A stretch of DNA of 59,940 nucleotides from Flavobacteriaceae bacterium (GTDB lineage: Bacteria > Bacteroidota > Bacteroidia > Flavobacteriales > Flavobacteriaceae): positions 1 to 59,940 of the forward strand of contig CANGWK010000020.1 in assembly GCA_947457615.1 (NCBI GenBank), read 5' to 3'. The stretch's first letter is position 1. Each line of letters begins with the position of its first letter. Under the pieces are notes generated by a model, which saw nothing but the letters and a program-made list of their open reading frames with translations, had not been told where the DNA came from and did not search any database. The position numbers and the translations under genes are program-made. Below, piece by piece: positions 37,695 through 47,302 of this stretch.

Positions 37695-38820
37695 CTCTAA
37701 AATATGGCTTTCTTCCCCTCACATGGGTGGAGAAGAGCAAAAATATATTAACGAGGCTATGGATTCTAATTGGGTGGCACCAATAGGTCCAAATGTAAAT
37801 GGCTTTGAACACGATTTAGAAAAATATTTAAGTGAAAATGTTGCTGTAGCATCTTTAAGTTCGGGAACTGCTGCTATACATTTGGCACTTATTTTACTAG
37901 GCGTAAAGCCCAAGGATGAGGTTATTTGTCAAAGTATGACTTTTTCGGCATCGGCAAATCCAATAATATATCTTGGTGCAACTCCTGTTTTTATAGATAG
38001 CGAATTAGAAACCTGGAATATGTGCCCAGAAACTCTAGAAATAGCAATTAAAGATAGAATAAAAAAAAGTATAAAACCTAAAGCAATTATTGCAGTTCAT
38101 CTTTACGGAATGCCATATAAAGTTGATGAAATAAGAGCAATTGCAAATAAATATGGAATTCCAATTCTTGAAGATAGTGCAGAAGCTTTGGGGAGTTCAT
38201 ATAAAAATAAAAAATGCGGTACTTTAGGAGATATAAGTATATTGTCTTTTAATGGCAATAAAATCATTACTACTTCTGGTGGTGGCGCATTAGTAACCAA
38301 ATCTAAAGAGTTAAAAGAGAGAGCTATTTTTCTTGCTTCCCAAGCAAGAGAAGAAGCGCCCCATTATCAACATAGTGAAATAGGCTATAATTATAGAATG
38401 AGTAATATATGTGCAGGAATTGGAAGAGGCCAAATGGAAGTTTTAGAAAACCATATTACTAAAAGAAGAGAAATGCACCTGTTTTATAGCAACATTTTTT
38501 CAAACAATGAAGCGGTGCAAGTATTTTCTGAACCAAATTCTAACTATTATTCCAATTATTGGCTTACAGCAATATTAATTAATCCGAGTCTTGGAAATAA
38601 AAAGTCAAGAGAGGATGTAAGAATAATGTTAGAAGAGGTAAATATTGAGAGCCGCCCTTTATGGAAACCAATGCATCTGCAACCGGTTTTTAGCTCGATG
38701 CCGTATTATGGAGAACAAGTTTCGGAAAAATTATTTAATACTGGATTGTGTCTTCCATCAGGATCAAATCTGACAGAAGAAGAAAAACAAAGAATAAAAA
38801 AAGTATTAAGTTGTATTTAA
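37687..38820 (+). CDS. DegT/DnrJ/EryC1 aminotransferase (PglE-like)
   Basis: This PLP aminotransferase probably converts UDP-4-keto-6-deoxy-GlcNAc to the 4-amino sugar. The 377-residue protein starts with SSPHMGGEEQKYINEAMDSN and has SLSSGTAAIHLALIL, CQSMTFSASANPIIYLGATP, HLYGMPYKVDEI, LEDSAEALGSSYK, and Lys192 in FNGNKIITTSGGG as Schiff-base lysine. The end shows RPLWKPMHLQPVF. These are hallmarks of the PglE/LegC-type group. It overlaps the acetyltransferase gene by 8 nt and precedes the PglF-like dehydratase. Confidence 0.91.
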   Translation: MNSSKIWLSSPHMGGEEQKYINEAMDSNWVAPIGPNVNGFEHDLEKYLSENVAVASLSSGTAAIHLALILLGVKPKDEVICQSMTFSASANPIIYLGATPVFIDSELETWNMCPETLEIAIKDRIKKSIKPKAIIAVHLYGMPYKVDEIRAIANKYGIPILEDSAEALGSSYKNKKCGTLGDISILSFNGNKIITTSGGGALVTKSKELKERAIFLASQAREEAPHYQHSEIGYNYRMSNICAGIGRGQMEVLENHITKRREMHLFYSNIFSNNEAVQVFSEPNSNYYSNYWLTAILINPSLGNKKSREDVRIMLEEVNIESRPLWKPMHLQPVFSSMPYYGEQVSEKLFNTGLCLPSGSNLTEEEKQRIKKVLSCI

Positions 38821-38875
38821 ATTTATTTAAAAAAATATTTTATTTTAATTTTACACTCATAGAAAAGTATAATCA

Positions 38876-40882
38876 TTGGAAAACGCAACAAATAATAATT
38901 TTTCGTATAAATTTAGCAAAGCTTTTCCTTTGATTAACACAGGATTTAGTTTTAAAAATTTACGTTATTTGCCAAGGTGGTTAGTATTATCTATTGACTT
39001 TACCATAGTGTTCGTGTCAATAATAGGCACTTATTTCTTGTTATTAGGACTAAAATTAGAATATATTCCTAAAAAAGATTTAGGTTATGGTATCGCTTTT
39101 TGGCTAAGTGTAAATGTCGTTTTATTTTGGATTTTCAGGACTTATTCTGGAATAATTAGACATTCTTCATTTATTGATGCAATAAAATTATTTTTCTCCC
39201 AATTTTCAACATTTGCAGTAATTTTAGTGCTTAATTTTATATATCTAATATTAGGAAAACAAAAATTATTTTTAACTACCGGAGCATTTATTAATACAGT
39301 GTTATCTTTTAGTGTACTTTTCTTTTACAGGATAATTGTAAAACAATTATTTGATAATTTATTTAATGAATCACCTGCAACAAAAAGAATAAATGCGGTT
39401 ATTTATGGATCTGGAGCTAATGCTATTGCTGTGGCAAATGCTTTGATATCAGAAACTCCAAAGAGATTTAATTTAATTGGATTTATAGATAAAAATAATC
39501 AGAATTTTAGAAAAAGATTATTAAACCTTCCAATTTTTAAAATAAAAAAAAATCTTCTTTATTTAATGAAATCTAAGAATGGAGAAGCATTAATAATTGC
39601 AGATAATAGTTTAACAAAAGAGGAGCGAATAGTAATAGTAGAGGAGTGTATAGAATTTGGAATAAAAGTTTACACATTACCATCGGTTACCGATTGGGAA
39701 GATCAAAAACAAATCTCACAAAATATTAAAAATATAGAAATTAAAGATTTATTAGAACGAGATCCAATTATTTTAGATACTCAGTCTATTTTATCTAAAA
39801 TGCACAAAAAAACAATATTAGTTTCCGGTGCTGCGGGTTCTATAGGCAGTGAAATAGTGCGACAAATTGTATCTTTCAATCCTGAAAAAATAATTCTTTT
39901 AGACCAAGCAGAAACACCATTAAATTCATTACTATTAGAAATTATTGCTCTAAATATCCAAGTTGAAATAGTTAATAAAATTGCGGATATTAGAAATTAT
40001 GAGGTTTTAGAATCGATTTTTAAATCGCATAAACCAGATGTTGTTTTTCATGCAGCAGCCTATAAACATGTGCCTATGATGGAAGAAAACCCATCTCAAG
40101 CAATTTTCACTAATGTATTAGGAACGAAAAATATTGCTGATTTATCGTTTAAATATAACGTTGATAGATTTGTATTTGTTTCAACTGATAAAGCGGTTAA
40201 CCCAAGTAGTATAATGGGAGCAAGTAAACGTATTGCTGAGATGTACGTGCAATCTAAGCAATACAGTCACCAAAAAAATAGTATTGCAAAATCAACAAAA
40301 TTTATTACAACTAGATTTGGAAATGTACTTGGTTCTAATGGATCTGTGGTGCCATTATTTACAAAACAAATTCAAGAAGGAGGTCCAGTTACTATTACTC
40401 ATCCAGATATTATCAGATATTTTATGACAATTCCAGAAGCTTGTCAATTGGTATTGGAAGCTTGTTCAATGGGAGATGGTGGAGAAATTTATATTTTCGA
40501 TATGGGTAAGCCATTAAAAATTATCGATTTAGCTAAAAAAATGATTCGATTAGCAGGATTTACACCAGATAAAGAAATTAAAATTAAAATTATAGGATTA
40601 CGCCCTGGTGAAAAATTATATGAAGAATTATTAAATAATTCTGCTAAAAGTATTGCAACACATCATGACAAAATAATGATTGCAATTGAAGTTTGTGAAG
40701 AGTTTCAATTATTAAACCAACAAGTTGAAGATTTAATTCAAATTGCCACCATTGGAAATTTAAATCAACTTGTTTCTAAAATGAAAAATATTGTTCCAGA
40801 ATATAAAAGCCTAAATTCAGTATATCAAATTTTAGATATCGATATAATTGAATCCAATAATTTTAATAACTTAAATAATTAA
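38876..40882 (+). CDS. Membrane-bound UDP-GlcNAc 4,6-dehydratase (PglF-like)
   Basis: This inner-membrane dehydratase makes UDP-4-keto-6-deoxy-GlcNAc, the first step to UDP-diNAcBac. The 668 residues comprise four N-terminal helices (to about 150), a CoA-binding-like Rossmann domain (IYGSGANAIAVANALI) and a catalytic SDR domain with GAAGSIGSE at 318-326, VFHAAAYKHVPMMEENPSQ, VSTDKAVNPSSIMGASKRIA and TRFGNVLGSNGSV. The frame has no near ATG; TTG at 38876 is the likely start, 55 nt after the aminotransferase. Broader annotation would be polysaccharide biosynthesis protein of the CapD/WbpM/PglF family. Confidence 0.93.
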   Translation: MENATNNNFSYKFSKAFPLINTGFSFKNLRYLPRWLVLSIDFTIVFVSIIGTYFLLLGLKLEYIPKKDLGYGIAFWLSVNVVLFWIFRTYSGIIRHSSFIDAIKLFFSQFSTFAVILVLNFIYLILGKQKLFLTTGAFINTVLSFSVLFFYRIIVKQLFDNLFNESPATKRINAVIYGSGANAIAVANALISETPKRFNLIGFIDKNNQNFRKRLLNLPIFKIKKNLLYLMKSKNGEALIIADNSLTKEERIVIVEECIEFGIKVYTLPSVTDWEDQKQISQNIKNIEIKDLLERDPIILDTQSILSKMHKKTILVSGAAGSIGSEIVRQIVSFNPEKIILLDQAETPLNSLLLEIIALNIQVEIVNKIADIRNYEVLESIFKSHKPDVVFHAAAYKHVPMMEENPSQAIFTNVLGTKNIADLSFKYNVDRFVFVSTDKAVNPSSIMGASKRIAEMYVQSKQYSHQKNSIAKSTKFITTRFGNVLGSNGSVVPLFTKQIQEGGPVTITHPDIIRYFMTIPEACQLVLEACSMGDGGEIYIFDMGKPLKIIDLAKKMIRLAGFTPDKEIKIKIIGLRPGEKLYEELLNNSAKSIATHHDKIMIAIEVCEEFQLLNQQVEDLIQIATIGNLNQLVSKMKNIVPEYKSLNSVYQILDIDIIESNNFNNLNN

Positions 40883-40962
40883 TTATAGTTAAGCAATTGG
40901 ATGCAATAACAAGTCCAAATAACTATAAATAAAATAACCATACAAAAACATACAGAAAAGCT

Positions 40963-40996
40963 TTGTTTAACCCAAATATGGGTTTAAATAGCTTTG
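40963..40996 (+). promoter_or_regulatory. Promoter of the second polysaccharide locus with operator-like palindrome
   Basis: TTG at 40963-40965, a 23-nt spacer and TAGCTTTG at 40989-40996 fit the Bacteroidota promoter. Between them lies the inverted repeat AACCCA-AATA-TGGGTT (40969-40984), positioned where a bound repressor would block polymerase. Transcription would start near 41003, about 117 nt before the export lipoprotein gene. A further inverted repeat (40883-40891 with 40920-40928) lies just upstream. Confidence 0.6.
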
Positions 40997-41119
40997 TATT
41001 TCAGCGCTTTGCATTTATCCTATTAATGATTAATGTAGTAAAGCAAAAATAAATTTTATTTCACCCCAGCGTTAATAATAAATTTTTTTATTAGCTATTT
41101 AGTTTTTTAAATTTTAATT

Positions 41120-41923
41120 ATGAAAAAAAATCTTGTTCTACTTCTTATCTTTCCCTTACTCTTTTCCTCCTGTGTATCCAACAAAAATTTTTTGTATTTA
41201 CAAGGATCTCAAAATAGCACCAATAGTTCCTATAATTACGAACCAATAATTCAAAAAGATGATCGACTATCAATAAGAGTAAATACTCTGGAACCAGAAG
41301 CTTCAGTACCTTTTAATTTAGAAGGTTCTCAAAATAATTCCGGAAATTATAGAAATCCTCTTAATTCGGTAAATTCCCCCAATAATAATAATACTACTAA
41401 TAATAATTCATCTAATATTGGTTATCTAGTTGATCAAAAAGGAACCATTGATTTTCCTGTTATTGGGACTATGAGTGTAGCTGGTTTTACTATAGATCAA
41501 GTGAAAATATTACTTAAAGAAAAACTATCCGTTTATTTAAAAGATCCGATAGTTAATATCCAATTGTTGAATTTTAAAGTAACTGTTTTAGGGGATGTTG
41601 CTAGTCCCGGAATAAAAATATTCAATTCAAATAGAGTAACATTATTAGATGCAATTGGAGCTTCGTATGATTTAACGGTTTTTGGAAAAAGAAAAAATAT
41701 ACTTTTAATAAGGGATTTTCAGGGTGTTAAAACTTTTAATAGAATAGATATTACGAAAGCCGATTTTGTTAACTCCCCTTTTTATTATTTAGATCAAAAT
41801 GATGTAATTTATATTGAATCCAGAAAAGCTAAAGTTGACGCTACTGCACTTCCAAACTTGAGCTTAATTGTTTCTGTAGTAAGTTTTATTTCAACATTGT
41901 TATTCCTTGTAATTAAAAAATAA
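41120..41923 (+). CDS. Wza-like polysaccharide export lipoprotein (second locus)
   Basis: This is an outer-membrane export protein of 267 residues. The signal peptide MKKNLVLLLIFPLLFSSC ends in a lipobox with Cys18. The poly_export region (DDRLSIRVNTLEPEASVPF) is interrupted by an Asn/Ser-rich linker of about 30 residues with runs of Asn. It resumes at GYLVDQKGTIDFPVIGTMS and is followed by a SLBB-type domain (TVLGDVASPGIKIFNS, VTLLDAIGASYDLTVFGKR). A C-terminal helix ends the protein. It is paralogous to the product at 12793, which lacks the Asn-rich insert, so each kinase probably has its own partner. The kinase gene follows after 2 nt. Confidence 0.92.
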   Translation: MKKNLVLLLIFPLLFSSCVSNKNFLYLQGSQNSTNSSYNYEPIIQKDDRLSIRVNTLEPEASVPFNLEGSQNNSGNYRNPLNSVNSPNNNNTTNNNSSNIGYLVDQKGTIDFPVIGTMSVAGFTIDQVKILLKEKLSVYLKDPIVNIQLLNFKVTVLGDVASPGIKIFNSNRVTLLDAIGASYDLTVFGKRKNILLIRDFQGVKTFNRIDITKADFVNSPFYYLDQNDVIYIESRKAKVDATALPNLSLIVSVVSFISTLLFLVIKK

Positions 41924-41925
41924 AT

Positions 41926-44295
41926 ATGCAAAATTCTTTACCAAATTTAGAATCAACAAATAAAAGTGAATTTAATTTAAAAGAACAATTATTCTTCTAC
42001 TCCCAGTATTGGAAATGGTTTATTTTAAGCGTTATTTTCTTTTTATTTATTTCTTTTATTTATTTAAGATATTACATTGTAGAATATGGAGTGACTTCCA
42101 CAATATTAATAAAAGATGAAAAAAAAGGAGGTTCAAGCGAATTTTCTGCAATTAGTGATATGAATCTTTTTTCTAGCAAGAACAATGTAGATAACGAAAT
42201 TGCAATTCTAAAATCAAGGACTTTATCTCAAAATGTAGTTGAATTATTAGAATTAGATATTTCTTATTTCACAAATGATAGATTAGTGAATATAGAACTT
42301 TACAAGGATTCTCCAGTAAAAATTTTATTTTTTAACAAAAGCAAAAATTACAATAAAATATATAAAAAGCTTACCATAAAGATTGAATCCAATACTAAGT
42401 ATAGTTTGTCAGATTTGGACAATAAAAATTCAAAGCAATATATTTTTGGACAAAAAGTGCAAAACCAGTTAGGAACTTTTACTATAATAAAAAACAACAT
42501 AGCAACCAAAAATGATCTAGCTATAATTAATATTGTAAAATCCCCATTAGAGTCTAAAGCAACTGCTTTTAGAGGTTCACTAACAATAATACTTATAGAT
42601 AAAACTAATGTAATAAATTTATCAAATAGTGATCAAATACCTCAAAGAGGTTTAGATTTTTTGGATGAATTAACTAATCAATACAACCTCGATGCAATAA
42701 AGGAAAGAAATCAAGTAGCAAATTTCACAAAAGATTTTATTGATCAACGATTACAAATTATCACTAAAGAGTTAGGTGGCGTTGAAAAACAACAAGAAAC
42801 TTTTAAAACAACTAGGAATTTAACCTCTCTTGAGGCAGATTCGGAATTAAGCTTAGCACAAGCTACTGATTATGACCGATCTGTTTTAAATGTCGAAACG
42901 GAATTGAAAGTAAGTGAGTTCATGTTAAATCAGATTTCTAAAATGAAATCAAATGATCTTATTCCAGCAAATATTTTGAGTTCCAATGAAGCATCTAATG
43001 GTGGAATTGAGCAATATAATTCATTAATATCAGAGAGGCGAAGACAATTAAAAAGCGCAACAGAAGAAAATCCAGTAATTAGTAATATTGATAGCCAATT
43101 AAATTCGGTTAAATTAAATATTATTGAAGGATTGAAGAATAAACAAAAAGATCTTAAAATAAAAATTTTAGATTTATCAAATGCAAGATCTCATTTTGAT
43201 AATAAAATAGGCAAAGTCCCTTCAAATGATCGATATTACAATGAAATTGCAAGGCAACAACATGTTAAGGAATCTTTATATTTATATTTATTACAAAAAA
43301 GAGAAGAGACGGAACTTTCATTAGCAGCAACTTCTCCAAAAGCTAAGATTATTGATAAAGCTTATTTAACTGGCCCCGTATCAATTAATAAATTAGTGTT
43401 TTATTTTATAGCGTTAGCTCTAGGATTAATTCTTCCTTTTGGGATATTATTTTTCATGAATTTCATGGATAATAAAATAAAATCCATAAATGATATTGTT
43501 GGAAAAGTATCCATACCTTACTTAGGTGATTTGCCAAGAACCAAAGATAATGAGAGTATAATTGTAGCTAATAGCCGTTCAAGTTTTTCTGAAGCAATTA
43601 GAATGATAAGGACTAATTTAGAATTTATGTTGGCTCATGTAGATAAAAATAAGTGTAAAACTATATTTGTAACCTCTTCAATTTCTAAAGAAGGAAAAAC
43701 ATTTTGTGCTGTTAATCTTGCAGCCACAATTGCATTGTCAGAAAAAAGAGTATTGATTATTGGTTTGGATATTCGGAATCCCAAATTAAATAATTATATT
43801 AATTTGCCTTCCAAGGGTTTAACCAATTATTTAAGTAAACAAGATGGGAATATAATTGACTACATTAATAAAGTTGATTCTATTCCAAACTTACACGCAT
43901 TAGCTTCGGGTGTAATTCCACCGAATCCAGTTGAATTGCTTAGGAATAATAAAATTAATGTAATGTTTGACGAGTTAAAACTTCAATTTGATTATATTAT
44001 AGTAGACACTGCTCCCGTCAGTTTAGTTACGGATACACTATTAATTGCTAATAATGCAGATGCATTTATCTATGTAATGCGTGCTAATTATTTAGAAAAA
44101 GAAATGTTACAATTTGCAGAAACGCTTTATAAAGAAAGGAAATTACCTAATATGTCTGTTTTACTTAATGATACTGAATCTAACAAAACATATGGTTATG
44201 GGCATACATACGGATATGAAGTGGATTCAGAGAAAGAAACGGCATGGTGTAAAAAACCATTTACAAGATTTGTAAAAAAAACCTCAAAAAATTAA
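41926..44295 (+). CDS. Wzc-like polysaccharide co-polymerase and tyrosine autokinase (second locus)
   Basis: The 789-residue inner-membrane protein has helices near residues 27-47 and 489-510 that flank a coiled-coil-rich periplasmic part. A BY-kinase domain follows, with Walker A SISKEGKTF (Lys591), ILIIGLDIRNPKLNNY and FDYIIVDTAPVSLVTDTLL. The tail has only a short tyrosine cluster near 755-765 (YGYGHTYGYE), fewer tyrosines than its paralogue at 13587. Its 3' end overlaps the convergent phosphatase gene by 4 nt, and that enzyme probably dephosphorylates it. Confidence 0.94.
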   Translation: MQNSLPNLESTNKSEFNLKEQLFFYSQYWKWFILSVIFFLFISFIYLRYYIVEYGVTSTILIKDEKKGGSSEFSAISDMNLFSSKNNVDNEIAILKSRTLSQNVVELLELDISYFTNDRLVNIELYKDSPVKILFFNKSKNYNKIYKKLTIKIESNTKYSLSDLDNKNSKQYIFGQKVQNQLGTFTIIKNNIATKNDLAIINIVKSPLESKATAFRGSLTIILIDKTNVINLSNSDQIPQRGLDFLDELTNQYNLDAIKERNQVANFTKDFIDQRLQIITKELGGVEKQQETFKTTRNLTSLEADSELSLAQATDYDRSVLNVETELKVSEFMLNQISKMKSNDLIPANILSSNEASNGGIEQYNSLISERRRQLKSATEENPVISNIDSQLNSVKLNIIEGLKNKQKDLKIKILDLSNARSHFDNKIGKVPSNDRYYNEIARQQHVKESLYLYLLQKREETELSLAATSPKAKIIDKAYLTGPVSINKLVFYFIALALGLILPFGILFFMNFMDNKIKSINDIVGKVSIPYLGDLPRTKDNESIIVANSRSSFSEAIRMIRTNLEFMLAHVDKNKCKTIFVTSSISKEGKTFCAVNLAATIALSEKRVLIIGLDIRNPKLNNYINLPSKGLTNYLSKQDGNIIDYINKVDSIPNLHALASGVIPPNPVELLRNNKINVMFDELKLQFDYIIVDTAPVSLVTDTLLIANNADAFIYVMRANYLEKEMLQFAETLYKERKLPNMSVLLNDTESNKTYGYGHTYGYEVDSEKETAWCKKPFTRFVKKTSKN

Positions 44296-45029
44296 GATTT
44301 AAAAAAAGAATTATTTTGGAAAGCCTCTTTAAATGGCTCTATGTTTTTCAAAATAATTTTTTTATCAAAAAAAGATAAATGTTTTTCATGGTGAACATCC
44401 GAACCAACAAAGTCAATCATATCGTTTTTTAATAAGTAATCTGCTGCCTTTGCTACTTCAGGGCCATAGTAACCGGCACTCGACAATATATTCATTTGGA
44501 ACCGACATCCCACTTTTTTTAATTTTTTATATTCATTAACATTAGAATGATAAAAATTGTATCGCTCAGGATGAGCTAATACTGGGTTGTAGCCAGCAAC
44601 TTGTAAATTAAAAATAATATCATAAAGATTTAATGGAGGGTAGAGGTAAGACATTTCTACTAACACATAATTTTCTTTTAAAACTAAAAGATTTTCCTTC
44701 TCAATTAAATGATAAAAACTTTCGTCCATCATATATTCAGCAGCAGCTTTGAAAGAATTTGTGATAGAATTATTTTTCAATTCGCTACTAGTAACTGTAT
44801 GTTTTTCTTCAATTATGGTTCTTGAATTGTCCCAAACATTTTTAAAAATATGAGGTGTTGTTATAAATTCAGAAAAACCAATATCTTTTAATCCATTTAT
44901 CAAAAATAAAGTATCTTCAATAGTTTTAGCGCCATCATCTATTCCAGGTAACAAATGAGAATGAATGTCAATGAAATCGTTTGGGATTAAATCTTTTAAA
45001 AAGGGTTTATTTTTGTTGAAGAAAATCAC
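44292..45029 (-). CDS. PHP-type protein tyrosine phosphatase (CpsB/YwqE family)
   Basis: This manganese-dependent phosphatase removes phosphate from BY-kinases such as Wzc and so sets capsule chain length and output. The 245-residue protein has the metal-binding IDIHSHLLPGIDDGAK near the N-terminus, TPHIFKNVWD, VEMSYLYPP, PVLAHPERYNFYH and FVGSDVHHEKH. All are hallmarks of CpsB/YwqE. The frame opens with GTG at 45029. It is convergent with the kinase gene and divergent from the ABC transporter operon, so it is transcribed separately from its target. It may act on both Wzc copies. Confidence 0.93.
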   Translation of the reverse strand: MIFFNKNKPFLKDLIPNDFIDIHSHLLPGIDDGAKTIEDTLFLINGLKDIGFSEFITTPHIFKNVWDNSRTIIEEKHTVTSSELKNNSITNSFKAAAEYMMDESFYHLIEKENLLVLKENYVLVEMSYLYPPLNLYDIIFNLQVAGYNPVLAHPERYNFYHSNVNEYKKLKKVGCRFQMNILSSAGYYGPEVAKAADYLLKNDMIDFVGSDVHHEKHLSFFDKKIILKNIEPFKEAFQNNSFFKS

Positions 45030-45106
45030 AGTCTCTTATTTTTTTCGCAAGATAATAATATTTAATCAATACTTAAAGTATCTTTTTTTTAATATGGTCA
45101 AATTAC

Positions 45107-45114
45107 TATATTTG
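45107..45114 (+). promoter_or_regulatory. Likely promoter -7 element of the Wzm/Wzt operon
   Basis: TATATTTG is an exact TAnnTTTG match 35 nt upstream of the permease start. No TTG is seen at the expected -33 distance. In the same 120-nt divergent gap an ATACTT/AAGTAT inverted repeat lies at 45069-45081. Confidence 0.5.
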
Positions 45115-45149
45115 TTTCCAATGTTGTCTTGTAGTAATCTTTTTTGTAA

Positions 45150-46019
45150 ATGGATAAAGTAAAGAGTTCAAAAGATTGGGATTTAATAATAAAAGGATCT
45201 ACTTCACTTTTTGATTTAAAATTTAACGAACTATGGCAGTATCGGGATTTATTGCTATTGTTTGTAAAAAGAGATTTTGTAAGTTTTTATAAACAAACAG
45301 TTTTAGGCCCCCTTTGGTTTTTTATTCAACCTTTGTTTACTACTATAATTTTTTCATTTGTTTTTGGAAATTTAGCAGGTATTAGTACCGATGGCCTTCC
45401 CAAATATCTTTTTTACCTAACCGGAATCACTTCTTGGAATTATTTTTCTGATTGCTTGACCAAAACCAGTACTGTTTTTAAAGATAATGCTTCTATTTTT
45501 GGTAAAGTATACTTCCCCAGGTTAATTATGCCATTAAGTATAGTGGTTAGCAACTTAATTCGTTTTGGAGTGCAACTTCTTTTGATGGTTTTAATGATGG
45601 TTTATTTTTATTTGTTTCCAGTTTCAGGTACTAGTTTTCACCTAACTGATGGTTTATTTTTATTTCCTTTTTTAGTACTATTAATGGCATTACTAGGTTT
45701 AGGCTTAGGACTAATAATTACTGCAATGACAACTAAATATAGAGATTTAACTTTTTTGGTCACCTTTGGAGTTCAACTTTTAATGTATGGCACCACGGTT
45801 ATTTATCCGTTAAGTTATGCTAAAGCAAAAGGTTATGGCTTTATTGTTGAATTAAATCCTATGACCGGAATTATAGAATGTTTTCGGTATGCTTTTTTAG
45901 GCAAAGGTGAATTTACGATTGGAAGTCTATTGTATTCTGTTATTATAACCTTGATAGTTTTAATACTTGGTATTGTGATTTTTAATAAAACCGAGAAAAA
46001 CTTCGTAGATACTATCTAA
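45150..46019 (+). CDS. ABC transporter permease for polysaccharide export (Wzm)
   Basis: This is the membrane subunit of an ABC-2 exporter that moves a completed lipid-linked glycan across the inner membrane. The 289-residue protein has a cytoplasmic N-terminus ending in LFVKRDFVSFYKQTVLGPLW, about six helices including FFIQPLFTTIIFSFVFG, and the periplasmic TGITSWNYFSDCLTKTSTVF, typical of Wzm. It pairs with Wzt, whose ATG overlaps its stop by one base. Together they mark the second locus as ABC-dependent. Confidence 0.93.
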   Translation: MDKVKSSKDWDLIIKGSTSLFDLKFNELWQYRDLLLLFVKRDFVSFYKQTVLGPLWFFIQPLFTTIIFSFVFGNLAGISTDGLPKYLFYLTGITSWNYFSDCLTKTSTVFKDNASIFGKVYFPRLIMPLSIVVSNLIRFGVQLLLMVLMMVYFYLFPVSGTSFHLTDGLFLFPFLVLLMALLGLGLGLIITAMTTKYRDLTFLVTFGVQLLMYGTTVIYPLSYAKAKGYGFIVELNPMTGIIECFRYAFLGKGEFTIGSLLYSVIITLIVLILGIVIFNKTEKNFVDTI

Positions 46020-47302
46020 TGGAAAAACAAGTAATACAAGTCGAAAATTTATCCAAAGCCTATCAAATAGGTCAAATTGGTACCGGAACAATATCGCGCG
46101 ATATTGATAGATTCTGGCAAACTAAAATATTAGGAAAGGAAGATCCGTATCTTAAAATTGGACAAACGAATGTTAGGAGCGCCAAGGGAACAAGTAATAT
46201 TGTATGGTCTTTAAAAGATATCAATTTTGAAGTCAATGCAGGTGATGCGGTAGGCATTATAGGAAAAAATGGTGCAGGTAAGAGTACTTTATTAAAATTA
46301 TTATCTCGAGTTACAAGTCCTACAACAGGCGGAATAAAAGTCAAGGGTAGAATTGCTAGTTTGCTTGAAGTTGGTACTGGTTTTCATCCGGAACTTTCAG
46401 GAAGAGAAAATATTTATTTAAATGGTGCTATTCTTGGAATGCGCAAAAATGAAATTACCCGAAAATTAGATGAAATAATAGATTTCTCAGGAGTAGAGCG
46501 TTACATTGATACTCCTGTAAAACGATATTCTTCCGGAATGTACGTTCGATTGGCTTTTGCTGTAGCAGCACATCTTGAAAGTGAAATCCTAATTGTTGAT
46601 GAAGTTCTCGCTGTTGGTGATGCTGAATTTCAAAAGAAATGTCTCAATAAAATGGGCGAAATTAGCATTGGCGAAGGAAGAACCGTTTTATTTGTAAGTC
46701 ATAATATGAGTGCTGTAAATACTTTATGCAACAAAGGAATTGTTTTAGAAAATGGTACTATTGCATTTAATGGTACCATTGAAAATACTATTGATTTTTA
46801 TTTAAAAAATAATAGTAATAGTGCTCATAAAAAATGGGAAAATAATCAAGAACCAAGCTCCGATTTTTTTAAACTTTTAGAAGTTCGTGTATTAGATAAA
46901 AACAGCCAGGTTTCATTAAACCATTTGATATCCAATGAAGTGTGTGTTGAATTCGTATATGAGGTTTTAAAAGATAATCAAATATTTACACATGGTTTTA
47001 ACCTTTTTAATAACCAAAATATTCATATTTTAAGTTCGCATGATAAGGACTCAAATAATTTAATTATTCCGGTTCCGAAAGGGATTTATAAAAAAAGAGT
47101 AATTATTCCAGGTAATTTTTTAGCAGAAGGAGAGTATAATTGTAGTTTTGCCATTATGAGATACAATCCATTTCATGTTGAATTTCATGAAATGGAAGTT
47201 GTGGGATTTAATATTATTGATGAAATTGGAAACAATTCGGCTAGAGGTAATTACACTGGGAAATTCCCGGGATTAGTTAGACCATTGTTAAATTGGAAAT
47301 AA
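46019..47302 (+). CDS. ABC transporter ATP-binding protein for polysaccharide export (Wzt)
   Basis: This is the ATPase subunit of the Wzm/Wzt exporter. The 427-residue protein has Walker A GKNGAGKS at 82-89, the signature YSSGMYVRLAFAVAAH and Walker B ILIVDEVLAVGD. An insertion between residues 15 and 60 is typical of Wzt. After about residue 260 comes an extra beta-rich domain (KLLEVRVLDKNSQVSLNHL, FLAEGEYNCSFAIM), which in O8/O9a-type systems binds the modified chain end. The methyltransferase gene directly follows with no gap, which fits a terminator-modifying partner; that is inference. Confidence 0.93.
   Translation: MEKQVIQVENLSKAYQIGQIGTGTISRDIDRFWQTKILGKEDPYLKIGQTNVRSAKGTSNIVWSLKDINFEVNAGDAVGIIGKNGAGKSTLLKLLSRVTSPTTGGIKVKGRIASLLEVGTGFHPELSGRENIYLNGAILGMRKNEITRKLDEIIDFSGVERYIDTPVKRYSSGMYVRLAFAVAAHLESEILIVDEVLAVGDAEFQKKCLNKMGEISIGEGRTVLFVSHNMSAVNTLCNKGIVLENGTIAFNGTIENTIDFYLKNNSNSAHKKWENNQEPSSDFFKLLEVRVLDKNSQVSLNHLISNEVCVEFVYEVLKDNQIFTHGFNLFNNQNIHILSSHDKDSNNLIIPVPKGIYKKRVIIPGNFLAEGEYNCSFAIMRYNPFHVEFHEMEVVGFNIIDEIGNNSARGNYTGKFPGLVRPLLNWK

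Noticed and set aside
38748..38933. Short forward frame between the aminotransferase and dehydratase genes
   Set aside because: It overlaps the end of the PglE-like gene and start of the PglF-like gene in another frame and codes for a low-complexity Lys/Phe-rich peptide.
44292..44295. Possible frameshift at the kinase/phosphatase junction
   Set aside because: Both proteins are complete with normal ends; the 4-nt convergent overlap of stop codons explains the arrangement.
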